A stretch of DNA of 16,687 nt from an uncultured Acidaminococcus sp. (GTDB lineage Bacteria; Bacillota_C; Negativicutes; Acidaminococcales; Acidaminococcaceae). Positions 7,737-14,289 of the stretch are shown one piece after another. Each line of letters begins with the position of its first letter. The first letter of the stretch is position 1. Made by a program: the position numbers and the translations under genes. Under the pieces are notes generated by a model that had not been told where the DNA came from, did not search any database, and saw only the letters and a program-made list of their open reading frames with translations. The DNA lies in NCBI GenBank assembly GCA_900314165.1, contig OMUE01000095.1, positions 1-16,687 on the forward strand, given 5' to 3'.

Positions 7737-7784
7737 CAAACCGTCTTTAAAGCCGGTTTGAAATATATTCCATGCGAAGCATGG
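7737..7784. repeat. Two hairpins in the core of the 7700-7820 element
   Basis: AAACCGTCTT / AAGCCGGTTT (about 7738-7759, one mismatch, short TAA-type loop) is followed by a perfect triloop hairpin CCATGC-GAA-GCATGG (7770-7784). Neither is followed by a T tract, so they are not ordinary terminators. Confidence 0.6.
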
Positions 7785-7792
7785 TTCCTCTA

Positions 7793-7820
7793 TCGTCCGT
7801 CGGTTGTCGTATGTCGGTTA
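7793..7820 (-). repeat. Heptamer-period tandem tract A', inverted relative to tract A
   Basis: The plus strand reads TCGTCCG (7793), TCGGTTG (7800), TCGTATG (7807) and TCGGTTA (7814). On the minus strand these are CGGACGA- and AACCGA-type units like those of tract A. The tract flanks the hairpin core on the other side, so the whole 7700-7820 segment is an imperfect palindromic module between the transporter and the amidohydrolase. Confidence 0.65.
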
Positions 7821-7855
7821 CTTTTCGTTTGCTAAATTGAAAGGAGATTCTTTCT

Positions 7856-9049
7856 ATGTTAGACCAACAACTGGAAAAAGCCTATGCTTCTGTGACTGCA
7901 CAGGCTGCAGAATTACAGGCTATGAGCGACGCTATTTTCGACCATCCGGAACTGGGGCCTCACGAGGTCTTTGCCAGTGGCCTTTTGACGGACTACCTGG
8001 CTAAGCACGGTTTTGCCGTGGAACGGGGCATCGGCGGGCTGGAAACGGCTTTCCGGGCTATCTGGAAAAATGGCGAAGGGGGCCCCAATATCGGCCTTCT
8101 GTGCGAATATGATGCTTTGGCCGGGCTGGGACATGGCTGTGGCCACCAGATGCAGGGTCCCTGCATTTTGGGCGCTGCTGTGGCTATTAAAGAAGCTGCC
8201 GGGGAGAAACCTTTTACCATTACTGTCTATGGTACCCCTGCAGAAGAAAATATCAGCGGCAAGTATATCATGATTCAGAATGGTGTTACGTTCCAGGAAT
8301 TGGATGTAGCCATGATGATGCACGGCGGCCCTGCTACTCAGACAGATATCAAGAGCCTGGCTAATGCAGAATACGACCTGATTTACCACGGCAAAGCTGC
8401 TCATGCTGCCCTGAAGCCGGAAGCCGGCCGTAGCAGCCTGGATGCCATGATGCTGGCTTTCCACGCTATAGAATGCCTGCGGGAACACGTAACGGATGAT
8501 GTACGGATTCACTACAATATCGTGGATGCCGGCGGCACCGCAGCCAATGTGGTGCCTGCCTACACGAAGGCTCAGGTCATGGTCCGGGCTAATACAGTAG
8601 GAGCTGTGAAGGCTCTTATGGTCCGACTGGAGAAAATCTTCCAGGCGGCAGCTATGATGACGGAGACGGAACCGGAGGTCATCGTAGGCAAGATCATTGA
8701 CAACAAGATCCCGAACCTGCAGTTAAACGATCTGATTATGAAATACGCCGAGGCCGTCAATGCCCCTAACCTTCAGCCACCTCGGGCAAAAACCGGTTCT
8801 ACGGATTTTGCCAATGTCATGCACAGGGTGCCCGGTTCCTGCGCCCGGATTGCCTTTGTGCCCCCTGATGCTACAGCCCATTCTGCCGAATACGTAGCAG
8901 CAGGAAAGTCGGAAGCTGCCCATAAGGCTATTGTCTACGGATCTAAAATCCTGGCGGGTACAGCTTTAGAATTAATTGACAACGAAGAAAAATTAACAGC
9001 GATTAAAAAGGAATTCCAGGACCGTCTGGCAGCAGAACAGAAGGCCTGA
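7856..9049 (+). CDS. M20D amidohydrolase, AbgA/p-aminobenzoyl-glutamate hydrolase-like
   Basis: The 397-residue cytoplasmic metalloprotein belongs to the M20D amidohydrolases, the subgroup annotated as aminobenzoyl-glutamate utilisation or 'M20 domain-containing protein 2'. Metal-site motifs are seen in order: LLCEYDALAGLGHGCGHQ (near residues 82-98, with the metal-binding Cys-Gly-His), GTPAEE (about 126-131), MMMHGGP (about 154-160) and the dimerisation-domain GKAAHAALKPEAGRSSLDA. The C-terminal TGSTDFANV supplies the last ligand region. The ATG is preceded by AAAGGAG ending 9 nt upstream. The gene follows the half-YfcC gene after a repeat-filled 168-nt gap, and the pairing with a YfcC/AbgT-like carrier resembles the abg arrangement. 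Release of glutamate from an imported conjugate is plausible but unproven; peptide or acyl-amino-acid cleavage is equally possible. Confidence 0.88.
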   Translation: MLDQQLEKAYASVTAQAAELQAMSDAIFDHPELGPHEVFASGLLTDYLAKHGFAVERGIGGLETAFRAIWKNGEGGPNIGLLCEYDALAGLGHGCGHQMQGPCILGAAVAIKEAAGEKPFTITVYGTPAEENISGKYIMIQNGVTFQELDVAMMMHGGPATQTDIKSLANAEYDLIYHGKAAHAALKPEAGRSSLDAMMLAFHAIECLREHVTDDVRIHYNIVDAGGTAANVVPAYTKAQVMVRANTVGAVKALMVRLEKIFQAAAMMTETEPEVIVGKIIDNKIPNLQLNDLIMKYAEAVNAPNLQPPRAKTGSTDFANVMHRVPGSCARIAFVPPDATAHSAEYVAAGKSEAAHKAIVYGSKILAGTALELIDNEEKLTAIKKEFQDRLAAEQKA

Positions 9050-9074
9050 GTGTAAACTAGAATCATTATTGATT

Positions 9075-9100
9075 AGCCGGGAGCTCCCATGCTCTCGGCT
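9075..9100 (+). terminator. Hairpin after the M20D gene, probable terminator
   Basis: AGCCGGGAGC (9075-9084) pairs with GCTCTCGGCT (9091-9100) over ten positions, one of them G-U, around a TCCCAT loop. An imperfect T-rich stretch follows. It lies 25 nt after the stop. Confidence 0.6.
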
Positions 9101-9173
9101 TCTCATATATTTATTTAAAAAACGGTTAATTGAGAAAACAAAAAAACTGTAACATAAGTCCTTTCTCAAGTAC

Positions 9174-9189
9174 ACACTGTCTATTGTGC
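9174..9189. promoter_or_regulatory. NrdR box 1
   Basis: ACACTGTCTATTGTGC matches about 13 of 16 positions of the NrdR-box consensus acaCwAtATaTwGtgt (consensus from memory). Its start is 32 bp upstream of box 2, about three helical turns, the usual spacing for the tandem boxes bound by NrdR. NrdR is the ATP/dATP-sensing repressor of ribonucleotide reductase genes. Confidence 0.75.
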
Positions 9190-9205
9190 TTTAGTACCTA
9201 GGTAT

Positions 9206-9221
9206 ACACAATATGTAGTTG
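9206..9221. promoter_or_regulatory. NrdR box 2
   Basis: ACACAATATGTAGTTG agrees with the NrdR consensus at about 13 of 16 positions, including the central palindrome. Its last three bases are the first three of the -35 element at 9219, so repressor binding would hide the promoter. Confidence 0.8.
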
Positions 9222-9247
9222 CTAAAAAGCGGATTTTATTGTATGAT
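9219..9247 (+). promoter_or_regulatory. Main nrdDG promoter
   Basis: TTGCTA (9219-9224) and TATGAT (9242-9247) are 17 nt apart. The predicted start near 9254 gives a leader of about 170 nt that contains both palindromes at 9297-9361. Confidence 0.65.
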
Positions 9248-9296
9248 AACAAGGCAGCTAGTTTGGATGCTCGCAAATAATTTTCGCTTCCTGCTT

Positions 9297-9361
9297 CGTA
9301 GGGACGCATCGTGAGATGCGTCCGCTTTCCTGGCGGCCTCATCTTACGATGAGGCCCTATG
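9297..9361. repeat. Inverted pair of REP-like hairpins in the nrdD leader
   Basis: The first hairpin is GGACGCATC-GTGA-GATGCGTCC (9302-9323) and the second is GGCCTCATC-TTAC-GATGAGGCC (9335-9356), both perfect 9-bp stems. Read on the minus strand, the 29 nt at 9333-9361 match the 29 nt at 9297-9325 at 23 positions. Four of the six differences form two compensatory base-pair changes. The pair is therefore two diverged copies of one element in inverted orientation, like a BIME of REP sequences. Confidence 0.8.
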
Positions 9362-9370
9362 GGGTTAAAT

Positions 9371-9397
9371 TTGAAAGTTAAATTTATTATTTATAAT
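9371..9397 (+). promoter_or_regulatory. Possible second nrdD promoter
   Basis: TTGAAA (9371-9376) is followed 15 nt later by a perfect TATAAT (9392-9397), or 17 nt later by TAATAT. A start near 9404 would leave only about 20 nt before the ATG. A 9-bp direct repeat GTTAAATTT (9364-9372 and 9377-9385) overlaps it. AT-rich leaders give such matches by chance, so confidence is low. Confidence 0.3.
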
Positions 9398-9422
9398 ATT
9401 CGATTTGAGGAGAGGACAAACC

Positions 9423-11555
9423 ATGGCAATGAAAGTAATAAAGAGAGACGGCTCCACCGTTTCCTTTGACCGGAGCAAGATTGTGACGGCTATCACGAAA
9501 GCCAACAAAGCCGTAGAAGAAAACCAACGGCTTCCCCAGGAAGACATTGAGGAAATTGCGTCTTTTGTGGAACACAAAAACAAAAAACGTCTGTTGGTAG
9601 AAGACATTCAGGATATGGTAGAGAAACAGATCATGGTCCGTGGCCGGTACGAACTGGCTAAGGCCTACATCATCTACCGGTACAACCGGGCCTTGGTCCG
9701 CAAGGCTAACACCACTGATGAATCCATCCTGAGCCTGATCAGCAACAAGAACAAGGACGTCATGGAGGAAAACTCCAACAAGAACGCTGTCATGGTCTCC
9801 ACCCAGCGTGACCTGATTGCCGGGGAAGTATCCCGTGACCTGACGAGACGTGTGGTGCTGCCGGAAAAGATTTCCCGGGCCCATGACGAAGGCGTCATCC
9901 ATTTCCACGATGCAGACTATTTCATCCAGCCCATGTTCAACTGCTGCCTGGTTAACCTGGGTGACATGCTGGATAACGGCACGGTGATGCACGGCAAGCT
10001 CATTGAAAGCCCTAAGAGCTTCCAGGTAGCCTGCACGGTTATGACCCAGATTATTGCCTCCGTGGCTTCCGCCCAATACGGCGGCCAGTCCGTGGACGTA
10101 TCCCATTTGGGCAAATACCTGCGCCGCAGCCGGGAAAAGTTCAAGAAACGCCTCATTGAGACCACCCACGGCCATATGCCTGAAGATGAAATGGAAGCCG
10201 TGCTGGACAGCCGCATGAAGGACGAACTGGCCAGCGGTGTCCAGACCATCCAGTATCAGATCAACACCTTGATGACTACGAATGGCCAGTCTCCGTTTGT
10301 GACGCTGTTCATGCATCTGGATCCTAATGACGAATACATTGAAGAAAACGCCCAGATCATAGAAGAAATCCTGAAGCAGCGTCTGGAAGGCATCAAGAAC
10401 GAAGTAGGCGTCTATGTTACCCCTGCGTTCCCGAAACTGGTGTACGTGCTGGACGAAAACAACTGCCTGAAGGGCGGCAAATACGACTATCTGACGAAAC
10501 TGGCCGTAAAATGCTCCATCAAGCGTATGTACCCTGACTATATTTCCGCCAAGAAGATGCGGGAAATCTACCAGGGCAACGTGTTCTCTCCCATGGGCTG
10601 CCGCAGCTTCCTGTCTCCCTGGAAGGACAAGGATGGCAACTACAAATTCGAAGGCCGCTTCAACCAGGGCGTTGTATCCCTGAACCTGCCCCAGATCGGC
10701 ATCATTGCCAAGGGCAACGAAGAGAAATTCTGGAAACTGCTGGATGAACGGCTGGAGCTGTGCTATGAAGCCCTCATGATCCGCCACAACTCCCTGAAAG
10801 GTATCCGCAGTGACGTGAGCCCCATCCACTGGCAGAACGGTGCCATCGCCCGCCTGAAGAAAGGCGAAACCATCGATAAGCTGCTGGAAGGCGGCTATTC
10901 CACCCTGAGCCTGGGCTATATTGGCCTGTACGAATGCACCCTGGCTATGAAGGGTGTCAGCCATACCACCCCGGAAGGGGAAGAATTCGCTATGCGGGTT
11001 ATGAAGCGTCTGCGCAAGGCCTGCGACGACTGGAAGGCTCAGACAGGCCTGGGCTTTGCCCTGTATGGCACGCCTGCCGAAAGCCTGTGCTACCGCTTTG
11101 CCCGGATTGATAAAGAACGGTTCGGGACCATCAAAGATATTACGGATAAAGGGTACTACACGAACTCCTACCATGTGGACGTACGGGAACCCATCGATGC
11201 GTTCAGCAAGTTCAAGTTCGAATCCCAATTCCAGCCTATTTCTTCCGGCGGCTGCATTTCCTACGTGGAAATCCCCAACATGAAGAAGAATCCTACGGCC
11301 ATTGAAGACGTGGTCCGCTTCATCTACGACAACATCCAGTATGCGGAATTCAACACGAAATCCGACTACTGCCAGGTCTGCGGCTATGACGGGGAAATCA
11401 TGATCAATGACAACCTGGAATGGGAATGCCCGCAATGCCATAACAAGGATCAGTCCAAGATGAATGTGACTCGCCGGACCTGCGGCTATCTGGGTGAAAA
11501 CTTCTGGAACGTGGGCAAGACGAAGGAAATCAAATCCAGAGTGCTGCATCTGTAA
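9423..11555 (+). CDS. nrdD: Anaerobic (class III) ribonucleoside-triphosphate reductase
   Basis: NrdD reduces ribonucleoside triphosphates to deoxynucleotides with a glycyl radical, giving dNTPs without oxygen. The 710-residue protein begins with an ATP-cone allosteric domain (VIKRDGSTVSFDRSKI to about residue 95), followed by the ten-stranded barrel. Candidate active-site cysteines are in FNCCLVNL (174-175) and GCRSFLSPW (Cys393). The C-terminal zinc site is Cys650, Cys653, Cys669 and Cys672 (CQVCGYDG and CPQCH). The radical Gly688 lies in RRTCGYLG. The ATG at 9423 is chosen because AGGAGAGG (9408-9415) precedes it; an in-frame TTG at 9405 would start upstream of that site. nrdG follows after 12 nt. 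Tandem NrdR boxes and an overlapping promoter lie about 200-250 nt upstream. Confidence 0.97.
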   Translation: MAMKVIKRDGSTVSFDRSKIVTAITKANKAVEENQRLPQEDIEEIASFVEHKNKKRLLVEDIQDMVEKQIMVRGRYELAKAYIIYRYNRALVRKANTTDESILSLISNKNKDVMEENSNKNAVMVSTQRDLIAGEVSRDLTRRVVLPEKISRAHDEGVIHFHDADYFIQPMFNCCLVNLGDMLDNGTVMHGKLIESPKSFQVACTVMTQIIASVASAQYGGQSVDVSHLGKYLRRSREKFKKRLIETTHGHMPEDEMEAVLDSRMKDELASGVQTIQYQINTLMTTNGQSPFVTLFMHLDPNDEYIEENAQIIEEILKQRLEGIKNEVGVYVTPAFPKLVYVLDENNCLKGGKYDYLTKLAVKCSIKRMYPDYISAKKMREIYQGNVFSPMGCRSFLSPWKDKDGNYKFEGRFNQGVVSLNLPQIGIIAKGNEEKFWKLLDERLELCYEALMIRHNSLKGIRSDVSPIHWQNGAIARLKKGETIDKLLEGGYSTLSLGYIGLYECTLAMKGVSHTTPEGEEFAMRVMKRLRKACDDWKAQTGLGFALYGTPAESLCYRFARIDKERFGTIKDITDKGYYTNSYHVDVREPIDAFSKFKFESQFQPISSGGCISYVEIPNMKKNPTAIEDVVRFIYDNIQYAEFNTKSDYCQVCGYDGEIMINDNLEWECPQCHNKDQSKMNVTRRTCGYLGENFWNVGKTKEIKSRVLHL

Positions 11556-11567
11556 GGGGGCTTACCA

Positions 11568-12101
11568 TTGAATTACGCGGCTATCAAAAAGTGTGACGTA
11601 GCCAATGGCCCCGGCGTCCGGGTCAGCCTGTACGTCAGCGGCTGTACCCACCACTGCAAGGGCTGTTTCAATCAGGAAACCTGGGATTTTAAGTATGGCA
11701 AACCTTTTGATCAGGCTACGGTACACCAAATCCTGGAATATCTGGAACCGGAATACATCCGGGGCTTCTCCCTGCTGGGAGGGGAGCCTTTCGAACCGGC
11801 GAACCAGGAAGTGCTGGTTGGGGTTCTGCGGCATATCCGGGAACGGTATCCTCACAAGACCATCTGGTGCTACAGCGGCTATCTGTTCGACAAGGACATG
11901 CTGGCCGGAAAACTGGGGGATCCGGCCATAACCCGGGAAATGCTCAGCTACCTGGACATCCTGGTGGACGGAGAATTCGTGGAGGCCAAGAAGAACCTGA
12001 ACCTGCGGTTCAAAGGCAGCGAAAACCAAAGAATCATTAATGTACCCGAATCCCTGAAGCGCAACGAAATCGTGCTGTGGGATGGGGAGGAATATGCATG
12101 A
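11568..12101 (+). CDS. nrdG: Anaerobic ribonucleotide reductase activating protein (radical SAM)
   Basis: NrdG is the radical-SAM enzyme that uses S-adenosylmethionine and a [4Fe-4S] cluster to make the glycyl radical on NrdD. The 177-residue product has the usual short-activase length. The cluster motif Cys26-x3-Cys30-x2-Cys33 is in SGCTHHCKGCFNQETW, and the SAM-binding GGEPF motif is in FSLLGGEPFEP. YSGYLFD and DILVDGEF are also typical. The best start is a TTG at 11568, 7 nt after TAAGGGGG (11553-11560) and 12 nt past the nrdD stop; no ATG fits near this point. The last stop base is also the first base of the terminator stem. The nrdDG pair is one transcription unit. Confidence 0.96.
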   Translation: MNYAAIKKCDVANGPGVRVSLYVSGCTHHCKGCFNQETWDFKYGKPFDQATVHQILEYLEPEYIRGFSLLGGEPFEPANQEVLVGVLRHIRERYPHKTIWCYSGYLFDKDMLAGKLGDPAITREMLSYLDILVDGEFVEAKKNLNLRFKGSENQRIINVPESLKRNEIVLWDGEEYA

Positions 12102-12141
12102 AAACGAGGCTGTTGCAGTTTAGCTGCGACAGCCTCGTTTT
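12101..12141 (+). terminator. Intrinsic terminator after nrdG
   Basis: AAAACGAGGCTGTTGCAG (12101-12118) pairs with CTGCGACAGCCTCGTTTT (12124-12141) around TTTAG, with one G-U pair. The stem begins on the final base of the nrdG stop codon. Confidence 0.9.
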
Positions 12142-12143
12142 AG

Positions 12144-12178
12144 TGAACAGAGAACAGTGAACAGAGAACAGTGAAGAG
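12144..12178 (+). repeat. Heptamer-period tandem tract B
   Basis: The units are TGAACAG (12144), AGAACAG (12151), TGAACAG (12158), AGAACAG (12165) and TGAAGAG (12172). This is a perfect 14-bp duplication made of two alternating heptamers plus a diverged fifth unit. It is followed by GAG and a small hairpin GTGC-GCT-GCAC (12181-12191). Confidence 0.85.
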
Positions 12179-12180
12179 GA

Positions 12181-12331
12181 GTGCGCTGCACGGACACCCC
12201 CACCACCATCCTACGGATGGTTCCCCGCCCCCGCTGAAGCGAGGGCGGACAGGGCTCTGCCCGTCCTGCGGACTGTCGCCCCCGTAGGGGGAGAGGGCCA
12301 GCGAAGCTGGCGAGGGGGCAGGGCGGAGCCC
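12181..12331. repeat. Cluster of triloop hairpins in the nrdG-amidohydrolase spacer
   Basis: Successive short palindromes fill this GC-rich stretch. They are GTGC-GCT-GCAC (12181), CCATCC-TAC-GGATGG (12206-12220), CGCCCCCGC-TGAA-GCGAGGGCG with one mismatch (12226-12247), GGAC(A)GGGC-TCT-GCCCGTCC (12247-12266), CCCCC-GTA-GGGGG (12279-12291), CCAGC-GAA-GCTGG (12298-12310) and GGGC-GGA-GCCC (12321-12331). No reading frame of note crosses it, and the composition differs sharply from the AT-rich sequence that follows. It looks like a non-autonomous repetitive element rather than regulation of one gene. From 12332 to the ribosome site at 12431 the sequence is AT-rich and presumably holds the next promoter, but no pair of hexamers stands out. 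Confidence 0.7.
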
Positions 12332-12443
12332 TTGTAAAACTTTCTTATCTATTTTATGTTACTCTTTTTCGTTTTCTCGAAACATGGTAAAATAATTTCG
12401 TATATATGTGTTCACAAAATTGTACAAATAGGAGGCTACGCTT

Positions 12444-13652
12444 ATGGATATAGAAAAAATGACGGAAGAAGAATTGGAAGAGCTGTGTGTCACCTGGCGC
12501 CGCTGGTTCCATGCCCATCCGGAAGTCAGCACGAAGGAATTCAAAACTTCTGAAAAAATATTTGGTATCCTGGAGGAACTAGGCCTGAACCCTGTCCGGG
12601 GCAACGGCCATCAAGGCATTGCGGCTACTCTTGTAGGCGGCCAGCCCGGCCCTATGATTGCTCTCCGGGCCGACATGGATGCCCTGTCCATTAAGGAAGA
12701 AACGAACCTGCCCTATGCTTCTGAAAACCCCGGTGTTATGCACGCCTGCGGCCACGATGTGCATATGACCACGTTGCTGGAAACCATCCTGCGCCTGCTA
12801 AAGCGCAAGGATGAGATTCAGGGAAAGATCCGCCTGATTTTCCAGCCTTCTGAAGAATTGTCCCCTACGGGCGGCGCCCAATACATGATGGACGACGGTT
12901 TCCTGGACGGTGTAAAGGGGGTCTTCGGCCTCCACGTATGGCCCAGTTATGAGTGTGGCAAGATTGGTGTGAAGCCCGGTGCTATGATGGCAGGCTCTGA
13001 CCGCATTAAAGTGGTCATCAAAGGCCGTTCTTCCCACGCAGGCCATCCTAATGAGGGCATAGACGCCATTATGGCCGCTGCAGATTTTCTGCAGCAGGTG
13101 AGCCACATCGTTAGCCGCCGTATCAGCCCTCTGTCTACTGCAACCATCAATTTCGGTATTATCCAGGGAGGCAGCCGTTACAACATTGTGCCCAGCGAAG
13201 TAACTCTGGAAGGGACTATTCGGACTTTGGACGAAGAAACCAGGAGTAAGATTCCCGAATTCATTACAGGCATCCTGGAAGGGTTGAAAATTGGTACAGG
13301 AATCGATTATGATTTTGATTATTTCTACGGCTATCCTGTGGTATTGAACAAGTGGGTTATACCGGAAAAACTGGTGGAAACCACTGCCGAAGAAGTGCTG
13401 GGAAAAGAAGGCCTGGAAAGCCATGTAGAACCGGATCTGACGGCAGAAGACTTCGGTCGGTATCTGCAGACGATTCCCGGTGCCTTCCTGTGGCTGGGCT
13501 GCGGCATCAAGGGCAAACCGGTCCATGGCCTCCATAACGCCAAGATGTGCCCGGACGAACATACCCTGGTGGTGGGCTCCAAGCTCATGAGCCAGCTGGC
13601 CATCAATGCTCTGGCTGCGCTGAACAACGGGGCAGATTTCAACAAACAGTAA
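12444..13652 (+). CDS. M20D amidohydrolase (N-acyl-amino-acid / hippurate hydrolase family)
   Basis: The 402-residue protein is a classic M20D amidohydrolase (carboxypeptidase Ss1/hippuricase/IAA-amino-acid hydrolase group), which cleaves N-acyl or aminoacyl amides to free amino acids. Visible landmarks are WFHAHPEVSTKEF (about 21-33), ALRADMDALSI, MHACGHDVHMTTLL with the metal-binding Cys and His (about 99-112), FQPSEE (about 133-138), GLHVWP and the dimerisation-domain HAGHPNEGIDAI. The late metal region reads DLTAEDFGRY, and the C-terminal GLHNAKMCPDE carries the last His. All ligands appear present. The ATG follows GGAGG (12431-12435) by 8 nt. The SGNH gene begins 13 nt after the stop. 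It is more distant from the other two M20 genes here than a recent duplication would be. The substrate is not predictable. Confidence 0.9.
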   Translation: MDIEKMTEEELEELCVTWRRWFHAHPEVSTKEFKTSEKIFGILEELGLNPVRGNGHQGIAATLVGGQPGPMIALRADMDALSIKEETNLPYASENPGVMHACGHDVHMTTLLETILRLLKRKDEIQGKIRLIFQPSEELSPTGGAQYMMDDGFLDGVKGVFGLHVWPSYECGKIGVKPGAMMAGSDRIKVVIKGRSSHAGHPNEGIDAIMAAADFLQQVSHIVSRRISPLSTATINFGIIQGGSRYNIVPSEVTLEGTIRTLDEETRSKIPEFITGILEGLKIGTGIDYDFDYFYGYPVVLNKWVIPEKLVETTAEEVLGKEGLESHVEPDLTAEDFGRYLQTIPGAFLWLGCGIKGKPVHGLHNAKMCPDEHTLVVGSKLMSQLAINALAALNNGADFNKQ

Positions 13653-13665
13653 AGGAGACAAATAT

Positions 13666-14259
13666 ATGAAGATTGCCTTCATCGGTGACAGCCTGGTGAG
13701 CTGCACGAATGTAAAAGCCAATGAAGCCTGGCCAGGCCTGGCTGCGGAAAAGCTGGGCTTTACGGCCGTCAATAATGCCGGGGGTGGCAAACTGACCCTG
13801 GTTATGTGGGGCATGTTCAATATGGACGTGGTGGATGAAAAAGCCGACGGGGTCTTCATCCAATGCGGTATGAACGATATCCTGCTGGATGATCCTTTAT
13901 CCAAGGTCAAGGAAAACATTTCCGGCACCCTGGATAAGGCAGAAAAAGCAGGCTTGTTTCCCATCATTCTGGGCAAACCGCCCTTTACCCAGCCGGAAAG
14001 CGTGGATGCCGGCTGGCAGCTGGGCAGTGAAGTGAAGAAGCATAACGAAGCCCTGAAAGAATACCGGGCCTGGCTGGATGAAGAAGCAGCCAGACGGAAT
14101 ATCCCCATCCTGGACCTGCAGACCGTGCTGGAAGAGGGGGAAGCGGCTGTAGGCCACAAACTTCAGGCCGATGGGCTGCATTTTACACCAGAGGGCTATG
14201 CCATGGTGGCAGATGCCTTTGTGAAGCTTATGAAGGAAACGTTCCCTGATACGTTTTAA
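13666..14259 (+). CDS. SGNH/GDSL-family hydrolase
   Basis: This 197-residue protein has the four SGNH blocks. Block I is FIGDSL with the nucleophile Ser9, block II is NNAGGG (about 37-42), block III is GMND (68-71) with oxyanion Asn70, and block V is DGLHFT with the Asp169/His172 pair. There is no signal peptide, so it probably acts in the cytoplasm as an esterase, lysophospholipase or deacetylase. The ATG is preceded by AAAGGAG, and the gap to the amidohydrolase stop is 13 nt, so the two are surely cotranscribed. A shared pathway, such as removing acyl groups and then hydrolysing the amide, is an inference only. Confidence 0.9.
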   Translation: MKIAFIGDSLVSCTNVKANEAWPGLAAEKLGFTAVNNAGGGKLTLVMWGMFNMDVVDEKADGVFIQCGMNDILLDDPLSKVKENISGTLDKAEKAGLFPIILGKPPFTQPESVDAGWQLGSEVKKHNEALKEYRAWLDEEAARRNIPILDLQTVLEEGEAAVGHKLQADGLHFTPEGYAMVADAFVKLMKETFPDTF

Positions 14260-14289
14260 CAGCTTTCTGCGAGAAAGAAGGGGATTCCT

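Noticed and set aside
7804..8004. Small plus-strand open frame of 66 codons overlapping the M20D start
   Set aside because: It begins within the inverted heptamer tract, has no ribosome site and overlaps a well-supported gene in another frame.
9302..9356. The two perfect hairpins as terminators or a known riboswitch
   Set aside because: No T tract follows either stem, and no conserved riboswitch core was recognised; inverted, covarying copies fit a repeat pair better.
9405..9422. TTG start for nrdD
   Set aside because: The TTG precedes the ribosome site AGGAGAGG; the ATG at 9423 gives the usual N-terminus leading into the ATP-cone.
9387..11549. Very long minus-strand open frame (720 codons) opposite nrdD
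   Set aside because: It mirrors nrdD codon bias: the plus strand gives a complete enzyme with all motifs, while the antisense product has low-complexity Val/His/Gln-rich sequence, no recognisable domain and no ribosome site.
12144..12178. Tract B as part of a CRISPR array
   Set aside because: The units are 7 nt with no spacers between them; no cas genes are present.
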